From positions 1-64,000 of the forward strand of contig JAOAPB010000056.1 in assembly GCA_025462645.1 (NCBI GenBank): a stretch of DNA of 64,000 nt. The letters are read 5' to 3'. The position numbers and the translations under genes were made by a program. The notes beneath the pieces were generated by a model. It ran no database searches and was not told the origin of the DNA. It saw nothing but the letters and a program-made list of their open reading frames with translations. Each line of letters begins with the position of its first letter. The stretch's first letter is position 1. This DNA comes from Edaphobacter sp. GTDB lineage: Bacteria > Acidobacteriota > Terriglobia > Terriglobales > Acidobacteriaceae. Of this stretch, positions 7,496 through 16,535 are shown piece after piece.

Positions 7496-9295
7496 CTACT
7501 TCTTCTGCGAGGCGATCCATCCGTCTACCTGTTGCTCCAGCACATCGAGCGGCAGTGCGCCCGAGTCCAGCACCACATCATGGAACGCCTTCAGGTCGAA
7601 CTTCGGCCCGAGTTCCTTCTGTGCCCGAGCCCGCAATTCAAGGATCTTCAGCTGGCCCATCTTATAGCCCAGAGCCTGCCCCGGCCATGCGATGTAGCGG
7701 TCTACCTCTGCTTGAATATTTGTCTCGTCGATTGCCGAGTGCTCATGGAAGTAGTCCACCATCTGCTGTCGTGTCCAGTGTTTGGAGTGGACGCCGGTAT
7801 CGACTACCAGTCGTATCGCCCGCCAGATATCGGTCTCCAGACGTCCATAGTCGCTATAAGGATCCTGGTAGAACCCGATCTCCTTGCCCAGCCGCTCACT
7901 GTAGAGCGCCCAGCCCTCCGTATACGCCGTGTAGTACGACTGCTTTCGGAACTCGGGCAGCCCCGTCAACTCCTGCGCAATCGAGATCTGTAGATGGTGG
8001 CCCGGAATGCCCTCGTGGTAGGAGACCGCCTCCACCGGAGCCAGCGACCGCTCCGCAAAGTTATAGGTGTTGACATTCACCCGGCCTGGACGCCTTCCAT
8101 CCGGGCTGCCCTGGTCGTAGTAAGCCGCGGCCTGATCCTTCTCGATATACGACGGTACGGCTATGACTTCCACCTGAGCCTTGGGCAGCGTTCCAAACAA
8201 ACCCGGCAGCTTAGGCTGCATCTGTGCGATGTAGCCCTTGTAAGCATCCAGCAGGGCCTCCTTCGACGTCGGATGCTCCTTGGGATTCGCCTTCAAAGCC
8301 GCACTGAAGCTCTTCAGGTCGGAGAATCCCAGCTTCTTCACAATCGCCAGCATCTCCGCCTCGTCGCGCTTCACCTCATCCAGGCCAATCTGATGAATCT
8401 CAGCGGCCGACTTGTTCAGCGTCGTGCTCTGCCGAATCCGATAGGCATAGTAGGCATCCCCATTGGGCAGAGCTGACGCCCCAGGCTCCTTCCGTCCCTT
8501 CGCCACATACTCCGCCTTCAAAAATCTGGCGAAGTGCTGGTAGGCCGGCAGCACCTGCGTCTCGATCGCCTCCAGTAACTCCCCAGAGATTCTCTTTTGT
8601 TCCGCTGCATTCACTGTCTTCGGAAACTTCTTCAGCGGCAATGCAAACGGGCTGTTTGCCGCCTTCTGATCGGCCAGTGTCTGTGTCTGCACCTCGACCT
8701 TCTCCAGCAGATATTGTGGCGGTACCCGCCCCTCATCGATGCCCAGCTCAATGTTCGTCGTGATCTGCGAGAAGGCCGTCGGAATCTTCTTCAATCGCGA
8801 GATATAGTCGTCGTAGTCCTTCACTGAATCGAACTGTAGGTTCTCGACTAATCGTGGCAGGTCGGTGTGGAGGCCGCTGAACTGGTTCACCGGCATCTCC
8901 CACTCCTTGAACTTCGCACCCTCCTGATCGTCGATCAGCGAACGCAGCATCAGGTCTGCCGACAGCCTCTCTTGATCCGGAAGCCCCGTTGTGTCGATCT
9001 CGCTCAGTCGCCGAATGAACCCACGCCCACGCGCCAGCGCTGCATTCACCTCTTGTGTCGAGTAGTCCGAAAGCTGGTCGTTATAACGTTTGTCACCAAG
9101 ATACGAGGCAAGCTCCGGCGAGTGCTTCAACCGGTCCTCCCATATCTCTGCGAGCAACTTCGACAGATCTTTGCTGCGCTGAGCGACCGGAGCTGGAGAT
9201 CCAACGGAGACCTGAACCTGCGCCATCATTGGCTGCACGTTCATGCAGCAAGCCATCGACAATCCACCAATCAGAGCGAGCGAAATCTTGTTCAT
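7496..9295 (-). CDS. DUF885-family secreted zinc hydrolase
   Basis: About 599 residues with an N-terminal signal peptide ending near PMMAQ. The protein is mostly alpha-helical and carries HEGIPGHH near residue 425, the DUF885 version of an HExxH zinc site. DUF885 proteins are common in Acidobacteria and are thought to be exported peptidases or hydrolases; no substrate is established for this one. The ORF track begins at a TTG (9298), but the ATG at 9295 directly follows and is the natural start. It lies 30 bases upstream of proC on the same strand. Confidence 0.9.
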   Translation of the reverse strand: MNKISLALIGGLSMACCMNVQPMMAQVQVSVGSPAPVAQRSKDLSKLLAEIWEDRLKHSPELASYLGDKRYNDQLSDYSTQEVNAALARGRGFIRRLSEIDTTGLPDQERLSADLMLRSLIDDQEGAKFKEWEMPVNQFSGLHTDLPRLVENLQFDSVKDYDDYISRLKKIPTAFSQITTNIELGIDEGRVPPQYLLEKVEVQTQTLADQKAANSPFALPLKKFPKTVNAAEQKRISGELLEAIETQVLPAYQHFARFLKAEYVAKGRKEPGASALPNGDAYYAYRIRQSTTLNKSAAEIHQIGLDEVKRDEAEMLAIVKKLGFSDLKSFSAALKANPKEHPTSKEALLDAYKGYIAQMQPKLPGLFGTLPKAQVEVIAVPSYIEKDQAAAYYDQGSPDGRRPGRVNVNTYNFAERSLAPVEAVSYHEGIPGHHLQISIAQELTGLPEFRKQSYYTAYTEGWALYSERLGKEIGFYQDPYSDYGRLETDIWRAIRLVVDTGVHSKHWTRQQMVDYFHEHSAIDETNIQAEVDRYIAWPGQALGYKMGQLKILELRARAQKELGPKFDLKAFHDVVLDSGALPLDVLEQQVDGWIASQKK

Positions 9296-9344
9296 CAAAA
9301 CTCTAAAACCTCAGTCGCCAGTGTATCGTGCGACCCTCACCAAC

Positions 9345-10388
9345 CTACCGTGCAGCCTCCACTGCACCACCCGTCGAACAGCTATGCAGCATTCGATATA
9401 GCGTCGACCGGCTGATCCCCAGCATCTCTGCCGCTCGCAACTTGTTCCCATCGCATCGCTTCAGTACATGCAGCACATGCCGTTCGACGACATCCTGCAA
9501 CCGTGCCACTCTGTCCGCACCCGCAGTCGCGCCGGCCTCCACAACGAGTTCTTCAAATGATGGAAGATGATGTGCCTCAAGTACCTTGCCTTCACTCTGC
9601 AAGACACCACACTGCACAAAGTTCTCCATCTCGCGGATATTCCCAGGCCAGCCATGCCCTTTCAAGCGCTCCATGGCAGAGTCCGAAATGGCAGTTACCC
9701 TCTTTCCGTATGCTTGTGCGAACCGGGCCAGAAAGTGCATCGCGAGTTCATCGATGTCCTCCGTCCGCTCTCGCAAAGGAGGCAATGCAATCCCTACCAT
9801 GCCGATCTTCTGATACAGCTCGACCCGGAAACGTCCGCTACTCACCAGTATCCGCAGATCCTGATTCGTCGAAGCAATGATCCGTGTCCCAATGCCCTGT
9901 GACGCAGTCGACCCCTCCTGAGCCCACTCATACCGCCGCAGCAGGCGCAGTAACCGGGCCTGAACCTCCAGTGACATCTCTCCAATCTCATCCAGAAACA
10001 GTGTTCCTTGCCGGGCTGCATGCATCAGCCAGCCGATGCGGTCGGAAGAGGCCTGGCTATCTGCGCTAACTGCATCGCCTTCTCCGATCGAAGACTCCAG
10101 GGTCGCCGCATCGCAGATCACAAACGGTCCAGCAGCGCCCCGGCTCATACCGTGTAATGCCCGCGCTACCAGACTCTTCCCCGTCCCCGGCTCGCCGCAT
10201 ACCAGCACCGCGCGAAAGTGCGGCCCTATGTGTCGCACCTGCAACCGCAGACGCTCGATGGCCACACCTCTACCCACCATTCCGAAGTCGTCCAGATCAG
10301 TCGGCTGCCGAGCCTCTGTGAGAAGACGAGGCATCGCCTGGGAACGAAGCGGCGAAGGAGAAGCTGGAGAATATCTGGAGGTCGACAT
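9345..10388 (-). CDS. AAA+ enhancer-binding-type regulator with Fis HTH, lacking GAFTGA
   Basis: A 347-residue protein with a sigma-54-interaction-type AAA+ domain: Walker A GEPGTGKS near residue 65, Walker B LFLDEIGEM near 125, and a C-terminal Fis-type helix-turn-helix (LRAAEMLGISRSTLYRML). There is no receiver or GAF sensor domain; the first 35 residues are low-complexity. The stretch between Walker A and B that should carry the L1 loop GAFTGA reads instead IGEGDAVSADSQASSDRIGW, so contact with sigma-54 looks lost. The start is supported by AGGGAG upstream. It may regulate a sigma-70 promoter as NtrC-like proteins of some alphaproteobacteria do, or act as an anti-activator. Confidence 0.86.
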   Translation of the reverse strand: MSTSRYSPASPSPLRSQAMPRLLTEARQPTDLDDFGMVGRGVAIERLRLQVRHIGPHFRAVLVCGEPGTGKSLVARALHGMSRGAAGPFVICDAATLESSIGEGDAVSADSQASSDRIGWLMHAARQGTLFLDEIGEMSLEVQARLLRLLRRYEWAQEGSTASQGIGTRIIASTNQDLRILVSSGRFRVELYQKIGMVGIALPPLRERTEDIDELAMHFLARFAQAYGKRVTAISDSAMERLKGHGWPGNIREMENFVQCGVLQSEGKVLEAHHLPSFEELVVEAGATAGADRVARLQDVVERHVLHVLKRCDGNKLRAAEMLGISRSTLYRMLHSCSTGGAVEAAR

Positions 10389-10429
10389 GGCTTCTCCCTA
10401 TATCGGCAGAATCCGCCTCCAGGTGAGTC

Positions 10430-10492
10430 GTCAAAAAGCAAGAGCCGGAGATGGCTGCATCGCGGCGGCCATCTCCGGCTCTGAGTCTTTTT
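10430..10492 (-). terminator. Strong hairpin terminator, probably bidirectional
   Basis: Arms AGAGCCGGAGATGGC (10441-10455) and GCCATCTCCGGCTCT (10468-10482) are perfectly complementary over 15 bp. Read on the minus strand, the stem is followed by TGCTTTTTGA; the plus-strand side has GAGTCTTTTTCC. It lies just downstream of the minus-strand bacilliredoxin gene and separates it from the AAA+ regulator. Confidence 0.82.
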
Positions 10493-10504
10493 CCTGCCCT
10501 GCTC

Positions 10505-10930
10505 TTACGCAGTTGTCTTCGCGCAGTAGGTATCGAACGCCCGCGTCAGCTCCTGGGCAATCGCAGGCGCCGTCGATGTCTCGATCGCCGACCGCTGCAT
10601 CAGGTAAACCAGCTGTCCATCGCGCAGAATCGCAATTGCTGGTGAGGTAGGCGGATGTCCGCCGAAGTAGCCGCGTGCCTTCTCGGTCGCCTCGCGGTCC
10701 TGTCCGGCAAACACTGTTACCGAATGATCCGGTGTCGTGGCATGTTGCATCGCCAGCCGAACCCCCGGACGCATCTTGCCCGCCGCGCAACCGCAGATCG
10801 AGTTCACCACGACCATCGTCGTTCCAGGCTGAGCCACTGCCGCGTCGACTTCAGCGGCGCTGCGTACTTCCTTCAAACCGGCGCGAGTCAACTCCTCGCG
10901 CATCGGGATCACCATAATCTCTGGATACAT
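10505..10930 (-). CDS. Bacilliredoxin (BrxA/BrxB, YphP/YqiW family)
   Basis: This 141-residue thioredoxin-fold protein carries the CXC motif in NSICGCAAGKMRPG near residue 46, diagnostic of the YphP/YqiW family. In Firmicutes these proteins remove bacillithiol from S-bacillithiolated proteins, and many Acidobacteria also carry them. The rest matches the family over its length (about 140 residues), including GGHPPTSPAI. A strong terminator follows. Which of the two paralog types it is cannot be decided from sequence alone. Confidence 0.92.
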   Translation of the reverse strand: MYPEIMVIPMREELTRAGLKEVRSAAEVDAAVAQPGTTMVVVNSICGCAAGKMRPGVRLAMQHATTPDHSVTVFAGQDREATEKARGYFGGHPPTSPAIAILRDGQLVYLMQRSAIETSTAPAIAQELTRAFDTYCAKTTA

Positions 10931-11081
10931 AAGCTTCTCCCCCTTAAAACTGTAGAACAGCCGTCAAATTGCCGTCTCCTTCGATTGTACGGGGTCAGCT
11001 TCCAGCACGCCACCCTCCCCTCTTTCAGGCAGTGGGTCAATTGGACGTGGTGACGAAGTATGATCGTCTAACCGGCCCAGG

Positions 11082-11627
11082 ATGAATCTCGAGATGCCAG
11101 GCCATGAGGGCTGTGTATTCATGATCCGCCGCTGTGACGACCGCGATTTTGAACTGATTTGGACCATCATCAACGATGGCGCGCAGGCTTATAAAGGCAT
11201 TATCCCTGTAGATCGCTGGACAGAACCGTACATGTCCCGGGAGAAACTGCGGCATGAAATCGACGAGGGCATTGTGTTCTGGGGCTACGAGGAGACCGGG
11301 ACCCTGGTAGGCGTAATGGGCATTCAAGGGGTCCAGGACGTGACCCTCATCCGGCACGCCTATGTTCGCTCCAGCAGCCAGAAAAGCGGGTTTGGAGCGC
11401 ACCTGTTGTCTCATCTGCGGGAGCTGGCGAGCGGTCCGGTGTTGATCGGTACGTGGGCGGATGCTGTCTGGGCGATCCGCTTTTACGAAAGACACGGCTT
11501 TCAAATAGTTGGTCCCCAGGAAAAGGACCGGCTGCTCAAAAAGTATTGGACCGTGCCCGAACGCCAGATTGAAACCTCCGTGGTCCTGGCCGACCAGAAG
11601 TGGCGGGAACTCAGCGATCAAGCGTAG
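11082..11627 (+). CDS. GNAT-family N-acetyltransferase
   Basis: A 181-residue protein with the GNAT fold. The acetyl-CoA binding segment reads AYVRSSSQKSGFGAHLL around residues 91-107 and a C-terminal RFYERHGFQIVG is the usual beta6-beta7 hallmark. A conserved motif for the second substrate is not recognisable, so the acceptor is unknown. The start is uncertain: the ATG at 11082 and the ATG at 11121 (MIRRCDDRDF, where the domain begins) both have weak ribosome binding sites. The gene stands alone between the bacilliredoxin promoter region and murB. Confidence 0.82.
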   Translation: MNLEMPGHEGCVFMIRRCDDRDFELIWTIINDGAQAYKGIIPVDRWTEPYMSREKLRHEIDEGIVFWGYEETGTLVGVMGIQGVQDVTLIRHAYVRSSSQKSGFGAHLLSHLRELASGPVLIGTWADAVWAIRFYERHGFQIVGPQEKDRLLKKYWTVPERQIETSVVLADQKWRELSDQA

Positions 11628-11698
11628 CGCTTTTTCTCGCAAACCCACCGCCCGCCGTCTTTCCTCCGCGCAGTCCGTAGTCGTCTCAATCGCTAGCC

Positions 11699-12775
11699 AT
11701 GTTGTACCCTCAAGCCGTGCAAGGTCTCTCCATTCCCATCCAGCAGGACGTCCCTCTCGCCCCCTACACCACCTTCCGCATCGGCGGCCCCGCGCGTTTT
11801 TTCTGCGAGATATCCAGCGAAGCTGACCTCTTCGAAGCCGTAGAATTCGCCCGCAACCGCAGCCTTCCCACCTTCGTTCTGGGAGGCGGCAGCAACCTTC
11901 TCGTGAGTGACTCCGGCTTCGACGGGTTGGTTCTTCACATAGCCATCGACCAGCCCCTCCACGAGATAGCAACCGAGCACTCCATCGACTACACCGTCCC
12001 TGCCGGCACCGACTGGAACAGCTTTGTCTTGCTAGTCTGCGAGCAGGGAATCAGCGGTATCGAATGCCTCGCCGGCATCCCCGGCTCCGTCGGTGGCACA
12101 CCTGTCCAGAACGTCGGAGCCTATGGCCAGGAGGTAGCGGACACCATCGCCAATGTCCGTGCCTTCGACCTTGAGACCAATGACTTCGTCGACCTTCCCC
12201 ACAAACAATGCGGCTTCGCCTACCGCCGCAGCATCTTCAACACGACCCACCGCAATCGTTACATCGTCACTGCCGTCACCTTCCGCCTCGATCGCACGGC
12301 CAAACCCAATCTCACGTACGCCGACCTGAAGCGTCACTTTGACGACCTCACTCCAACCCCCATTGACGTCTACCACGCGGTACGTAGCATCCGTCACAGC
12401 AAAGGCATGCTCATCGTCGAGGGCGAAGCCGACTCCCGCAGCGCCGGCTCCTTCTTCAAGAATCCAATCGTCCCCAAAAGTCTCCTCCTCCAGATAGCCA
12501 CTACTCTGAACATCCCCGACGACAAGATTCCCCACTGGTCAGCCGACAAAGGCCAAGTCAAACTCCCCGCCGCATGGCTCCTTGAGCAAGCCGGGTTTTC
12601 CAAAGGCTTCGCACTGGGCCAGGCTGGAGTCTCTTCCCGCCACACCCTCGCTCTCATCAACCGCGGCAACGCCACAGCAGCGGATATCGCTGCCCTGCGC
12701 GACACCATTCAGCAGCAGGTACGGGCACGCTTCGATATCCAACTCGAACAAGAGCCCGTCCAGTTAGGCTTCTAA
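11699..12775 (+). CDS. murB: UDP-N-acetylenolpyruvoylglucosamine reductase
   Basis: This 358-residue protein has the MurB architecture. An FAD-binding domain holds PYTTFRIGGPARF and GGGSNLLV. The middle has the segment YRRSIF and the C-terminal substrate domain carries GSFFKNPIV with the catalytic Ser environment. MurB reduces enolpyruvyl-UDP-GlcNAc to UDP-MurNAc in peptidoglycan synthesis. The presence of the YRRS loop makes it the long, E. coli-like type I form. It is far from any dcw cluster. Its end overlaps the convergent modC end by 12 bases. Confidence 0.95.
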   Translation: MLYPQAVQGLSIPIQQDVPLAPYTTFRIGGPARFFCEISSEADLFEAVEFARNRSLPTFVLGGGSNLLVSDSGFDGLVLHIAIDQPLHEIATEHSIDYTVPAGTDWNSFVLLVCEQGISGIECLAGIPGSVGGTPVQNVGAYGQEVADTIANVRAFDLETNDFVDLPHKQCGFAYRRSIFNTTHRNRYIVTAVTFRLDRTAKPNLTYADLKRHFDDLTPTPIDVYHAVRSIRHSKGMLIVEGEADSRSAGSFFKNPIVPKSLLLQIATTLNIPDDKIPHWSADKGQVKLPAAWLLEQAGFSKGFALGQAGVSSRHTLALINRGNATAADIAALRDTIQQQVRARFDIQLEQEPVQLGF

Positions 12776-13540
12776 AGGCGCTCCTCCAGACTGTAGCTGT
12801 TCCATCAATCGCCGTCGCTCCATCGCCAGCACCTCGCCGACAGGCCCCTGCTGCACTACTCTTCCGTCGGCAATCTTGATGACCTCAGCCCCCAGCTGGA
12901 ACGCCTCCCCCACATCATGCGTCACCGAGAGCACGGGAGTCTTCCATCGTCGGAGCCACTCTTGTAGCTCAACAAGCAGCTCATCCCGCACCGCAGCATC
13001 CAGTCCTGAGAAAGGCTCGTCCAGCAGCAATAAAGCTTTACTGGGGCCACGAAAGGTCACAGCCGAAACGACTGCTCTCGCCACCGACACCCTTTGTCGC
13101 TCTCCACCGCTCAGCTCCCGAGGCATTCTTTCAGCGAAACCGCTCAATCGGAACAACTCCAATACTTGACCGGCGAGTTCGAGTTCCTCATCCGGCTTCG
13201 AATCCCACCCGCTTCCAAACAGGACATTGGTCCGCACCGACATGTGCGGAAATAGCTGCGCTGCCTGGCCCGCACTGCGCACTGGCCGCTCATGAACTGG
13301 AACAAACACTCCCGCGTTGCAATCCACCAGGATGTCTGCCCCGCACACGATCAAGCCTGCATCCGGCCGTACAAACCCCGCAACGGCCCGCAGCACGGTC
13401 GTCTTCCCACTGCCGGAGGGCGCAAACAGCACCGTCCACGGCTGCGTCAGTGCGAAGCTCACATCGAGCGCAAGCGATCCAACTCGGTGCTCCAGCTTCA
13501 CCACCAGCAGGTTATCGGACAACGTCAGCCTGCCTTCCAT
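12764..13540 (-). CDS. modC: Molybdate ABC transporter ATPase
   Basis: A 258-residue ABC ATPase with Walker A APSGSGKTT near residue 40, signature LSGGERQRV near 145 and Walker B LLLLDEPFSGLD. It is shorter than classical ModC because it lacks the C-terminal TOBE/Mop molybdate-sensing domain (about 350 residues usual). It overlaps modB by 29 bases. Position behind modA and modB makes molybdate or tungstate the likely substrate of the transporter. An insertion VDCNAGVFVPVHERPVRSAG after the Walker A domain is slightly unusual but within family variation. Confidence 0.86.
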   Translation of the reverse strand: MEGRLTLSDNLLVVKLEHRVGSLALDVSFALTQPWTVLFAPSGSGKTTVLRAVAGFVRPDAGLIVCGADILVDCNAGVFVPVHERPVRSAGQAAQLFPHMSVRTNVLFGSGWDSKPDEELELAGQVLELFRLSGFAERMPRELSGGERQRVSVARAVVSAVTFRGPSKALLLLDEPFSGLDAAVRDELLVELQEWLRRWKTPVLSVTHDVGEAFQLGAEVIKIADGRVVQQGPVGEVLAMERRRLMEQLQSGGAPLEA

Positions 13541-14198
13541 CCATCTTTCTCAAACCTGGCAGAAGGTAGATCGCCAACAGCGCTATCATCGCGAACCCCA
13601 GCAGGACCAGCGCCGTCCGATTTGCCGCCGCATAGTTGCCGTCCTGGACCAGATCGTAGAGCGAGATCGAAAGCGTCCGCGTAGCCCCTGGAATATTCCC
13701 ACCCAGCATCAGCACCACGCCAAATTCGCCAACTGTGTGGGTAAACGCCAGTACCGCGCACGTCAGCAGGGAAGCGCGCGACATCGGCAGCACCACACTC
13801 CAAAACGTTCGCCAGGGTGAAGATCCCAGTCCCTCGGCCGCCTCGACGTAACCACGATCCACAGCACCAAACCCAGCCACCAGAGGCTGAACCGCAAACG
13901 GCAGACTGTAGAGCACCGACCCCACCAGCAATCCTGAAAAACTAAAGGCCAGCGGATGCCCGAACCACCGCATCAACAAACGCCCGGGCACGGTCAGCGG
14001 CCCCATCGCCACCAGCAGGTAATATCCGAGCACCGTAGGCGGTAAGACCAGCGGCAGAGCCACCACAGCCTGGACCAGCGCCCGTCCCGCTCCTCGACCC
14101 GAGGCAATCCACCATGCCAGAGGCAGCGCGACGACCAACAGAATCGCCGTCGTGCACCCAGCCAGTCGCAGTGTCAACCATAGCGCCTCAAAATCCAT
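13512..14198 (-). CDS. modB: Molybdate ABC transporter permease
   Basis: A 228-residue inner-membrane protein with about five transmembrane helices and a canonical permease EAA loop, EAAEGLGSSPWRTFWSVVLP, near residue 135. The N-terminus starts WLTLRLAGCTTAILLV, typical of ModB. It lies 106 bases downstream of modA and overlaps modC by 29 bases, so modBC are translationally linked. It forms the channel for molybdate/tungstate together with ModC. Confidence 0.9.
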   Translation of the reverse strand: MDFEALWLTLRLAGCTTAILLVVALPLAWWIASGRGAGRALVQAVVALPLVLPPTVLGYYLLVAMGPLTVPGRLLMRWFGHPLAFSFSGLLVGSVLYSLPFAVQPLVAGFGAVDRGYVEAAEGLGSSPWRTFWSVVLPMSRASLLTCAVLAFTHTVGEFGVVLMLGGNIPGATRTLSISLYDLVQDGNYAAANRTALVLLGFAMIALLAIYLLPGLRKMDGRQADVVR

Positions 14199-14304
14199 AC
14201 AGCGTCAGTCTATACATCGCCACATCGCCAGCCAAAACGAGATAGCACTGTCCTGCTCTGGCATTCCTGGTTGTTGATCGCCTGCGTTTGTTCCGCAATA
14301 GAAT

Positions 14305-15123
14305 CTACCGCACCGCTCCCAACCCAAACTTCTGTAGATTTCCCTGAACCCCCGGCGTCAGCAGCCAGTCGAGAAACGCGTGCGCATCTGCTCTTCTCTG
14401 CGATTTCGTCATCACTACCGCATACTGCACAATCGGCGGATAAGCTGTAGTCGGAACCAGAACAAACCCTCCTACATCCTTGAAGTGTTGCGAACTCGCC
14501 GCAGTCAATGAGATCAATCCCAGTTGCGCGTTACCCGACTCCACAAACTGAGCTGTCTGCGAGATATTCTCCGCCACAACGAGGTGCGGCGATACCTTTT
14601 CATAGAGTTTTAGCTTCCGCAGCGCAGCCGCAGCCGCTCGCCCATAGGGAGCATGAAGCTCATTCGCAATGGCAACCGAGGTCACTCGCGGGTCCGTCAG
14701 CCTCTCCATGCTAAGCGGCTGGAGCGGGGAATCCTTCCGCGCCCACAGCACCAGCGTTCCCTTTGCATACGCCGTTGGACTCTTCGCATCCGCCAGTCCC
14801 GCAGCTACGACCTTCTCCGGAAAGACAAAGTCCGCACCCAGGAAAATATCCATCGGTGCGCCATTCAGGATCTGTTCGGCCAGCATCGACGACGACCCAA
14901 AGCTCACCACGAGCTTTATCCCGGTAGCTCTTTCATACGAGTTCGCCAGCACCGGCATCACCGGTTGCAGATCGGCTGCTGCCGCCACCCGTATCTCCTT
15001 CTGTCCCCAGGCAACACCCGGAAACATACTGATAATCAGGACAAGGCACGCAACAACAGCCCAGAGCTTTGGTCTGCTCCGTCGTTTACGGTAGGCTAGA
15101 GATACCAATGAAAGTTGCGACAC
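14305..15123 (-). CDS. modA: Molybdate ABC transporter substrate-binding protein
   Basis: A 272-residue periplasmic binding protein with a signal peptide (basic RKRRSRPK, then a hydrophobic core ending PGVAWGQ). The ModA-type mature start is EIRVAAAADLQPVMPVLA, with the oxyanion-binding SFGSSSMLAEQI and PMDIFLGAD. It captures molybdate or tungstate for ModBC. The GTG start at 15123 has GGAG 5 bases upstream. This start overlaps the divergent thrC start (15108) by 16 bases, so the two translation initiation regions occupy the same DNA on opposite strands. Confidence 0.89.
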   Translation of the reverse strand: MSQLSLVSLAYRKRRSRPKLWAVVACLVLIISMFPGVAWGQKEIRVAAAADLQPVMPVLANSYERATGIKLVVSFGSSSMLAEQILNGAPMDIFLGADFVFPEKVVAAGLADAKSPTAYAKGTLVLWARKDSPLQPLSMERLTDPRVTSVAIANELHAPYGRAAAAALRKLKLYEKVSPHLVVAENISQTAQFVESGNAQLGLISLTAASSQHFKDVGGFVLVPTTAYPPIVQYAVVMTKSQRRADAHAFLDWLLTPGVQGNLQKFGLGAVR

Positions 15124-16535
15124 ATCAACTCCGATGCACAGAGTGCGGCACCAGAATAGCTGGTAGCGCCGTCAATAGCATATTCCGCTGCCCCGAATGC
15201 AATGGTCTGTACGACGTCATCTACCCCTGGTCTTTGATTCCGCCCTCCATTCCCAACGGAGATATTCCCGCATCCGACAGCAAACTCCCCAACCCCAGCG
15301 CCCTCCGCTGGCTGTGGCAGGAGCGCCGCACCTCGACCATGCCGGTGGACCAATCCGGCGTCTGGCGCTTCCGCGATCTCCTCCCCATCGTCGATAACCC
15401 CGAAGACGTCGTCACCCTCCGCGAGGGCAACACCCCTCTCTACGATCTCCCCCGCTGCGCCAAGCTCGCCGGCATCGACTGGCTCCTCGCCAAGCATCAG
15501 GGCATGAACCCGACCGGCTCCTTCAAGGACACCGGCATGACCGCCGCCCTCTCCGTCGCCGCCGAGCGCAAGTTCGAGTGGGTAGCCTGCGCGTCAACCG
15601 GGAATACTTCAGCAGCCATGGCCGCCTACGCCGCCCGCGCCGGCCTCCGCAGCATCGTCTTCATCCCCGAGGGCAAGATCGCCTGGGGCAAGCTCTCCCA
15701 GTCCATGGACTACGGAGCCCTCACCCTCCAGCTCAAGACCGACTTCGATGGCTGCGTCCGCATCCTCACCGACCTCGTCACTCGTTTCCCCATCTACCTG
15801 CTCAACTCCGTCAACCCCTACCGCCTCGAAGGCCAGAAGACTCCCGCCTTCGAGCTCCTCGAGCAGCTTGAGTGGCAGGTCCCCGAGCACATCATCGTCC
15901 CCGGCGGCAACCTCGCCAACGGTGCCGCCCTCGCCAAGGGCTTCACCGAGATGCATCATCTGGGCCTCATCCCGCGCATCCCGAAGATCAGCATCATCCA
16001 GGCCGAGGGCGCCAACCCTCTCTACCGCAGCCTCCAGGAGAATGGCGGGGAGGAGCTTATTCCCGTCAAGGCCAACACCCGGGCCACCGCCATCCGCATC
16101 GGCAATCCCGCCTCCTGGCGCAAGGCCCTGCGTGCCCTCCGCACCACCGGCGGCTGGTGCGAACAGGCCAGCGAGCAGGAGATCGCCCTCGCCAAGGCCC
16201 AGATCGGAGCCGAGGGCGTAGGCTGCGAACCCGCCTCCGCCGTCACCCTCGCCGGCCTAAAGAAGCTCGTGGCCCAGGGCAAGATCACCCGCGAGGAGCG
16301 CGTCGTCCTGATCCTCACCGGTCACACCCTCAAGGACTCCGACTACACCATCAACTACCATCGCGGAGAACTCTTCACCGAAGCCGAGAACGCCGAGATC
16401 TCCACCTCCGATCAGGCGCTGCACGCCTCTCTCCGCAAACCTCCTGTCGTCCTCGAAGCCGACTCCGACGTTGTCCTGCATACCCTCGAGTCTCACATGA
16501 ACATGAAGCTCTCCCAGCCTGTAACGACTGCATGA
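15108..16535 (+). CDS. thrC: Threonine synthase
   Basis: About 475 residues, a fold-type II PLP enzyme. The PLP lysine lies in NPTGSFKDTGM and the phosphate-binding loop is probably VPGGNLANGAAL. The N-terminus has a small zinc-ribbon-like module with two CxxC pairs (LRCTECGTR and FRCPECNG), seen in some ThrC proteins. The ORF track begins at 15069; the ATG at 15108 (MKVATHQLRC) is preferred because it opens this module. It converts O-phosphohomoserine to threonine. The stop overlaps the thrB start (ATGA), giving a two-gene threonine operon. Confidence 0.93.
   Translation: MKVATHQLRCTECGTRIAGSAVNSIFRCPECNGLYDVIYPWSLIPPSIPNGDIPASDSKLPNPSALRWLWQERRTSTMPVDQSGVWRFRDLLPIVDNPEDVVTLREGNTPLYDLPRCAKLAGIDWLLAKHQGMNPTGSFKDTGMTAALSVAAERKFEWVACASTGNTSAAMAAYAARAGLRSIVFIPEGKIAWGKLSQSMDYGALTLQLKTDFDGCVRILTDLVTRFPIYLLNSVNPYRLEGQKTPAFELLEQLEWQVPEHIIVPGGNLANGAALAKGFTEMHHLGLIPRIPKISIIQAEGANPLYRSLQENGGEELIPVKANTRATAIRIGNPASWRKALRALRTTGGWCEQASEQEIALAKAQIGAEGVGCEPASAVTLAGLKKLVAQGKITREERVVLILTGHTLKDSDYTINYHRGELFTEAENAEISTSDQALHASLRKPPVVLEADSDVVLHTLESHMNMKLSQPVTTA

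Noticed and set aside
10505-10930. Thioredoxin or glutaredoxin
   Set aside because: The CGC motif and family-specific segments match the bacilliredoxin group, not WCGPC thioredoxins.
15872-16531. N-terminal 220 residues of the 520-residue ORF containing homoserine kinase
   Set aside because: They are an Arg/Pro-rich shadow of thrC in another frame; the homoserine kinase begins at the ATG at 16532.
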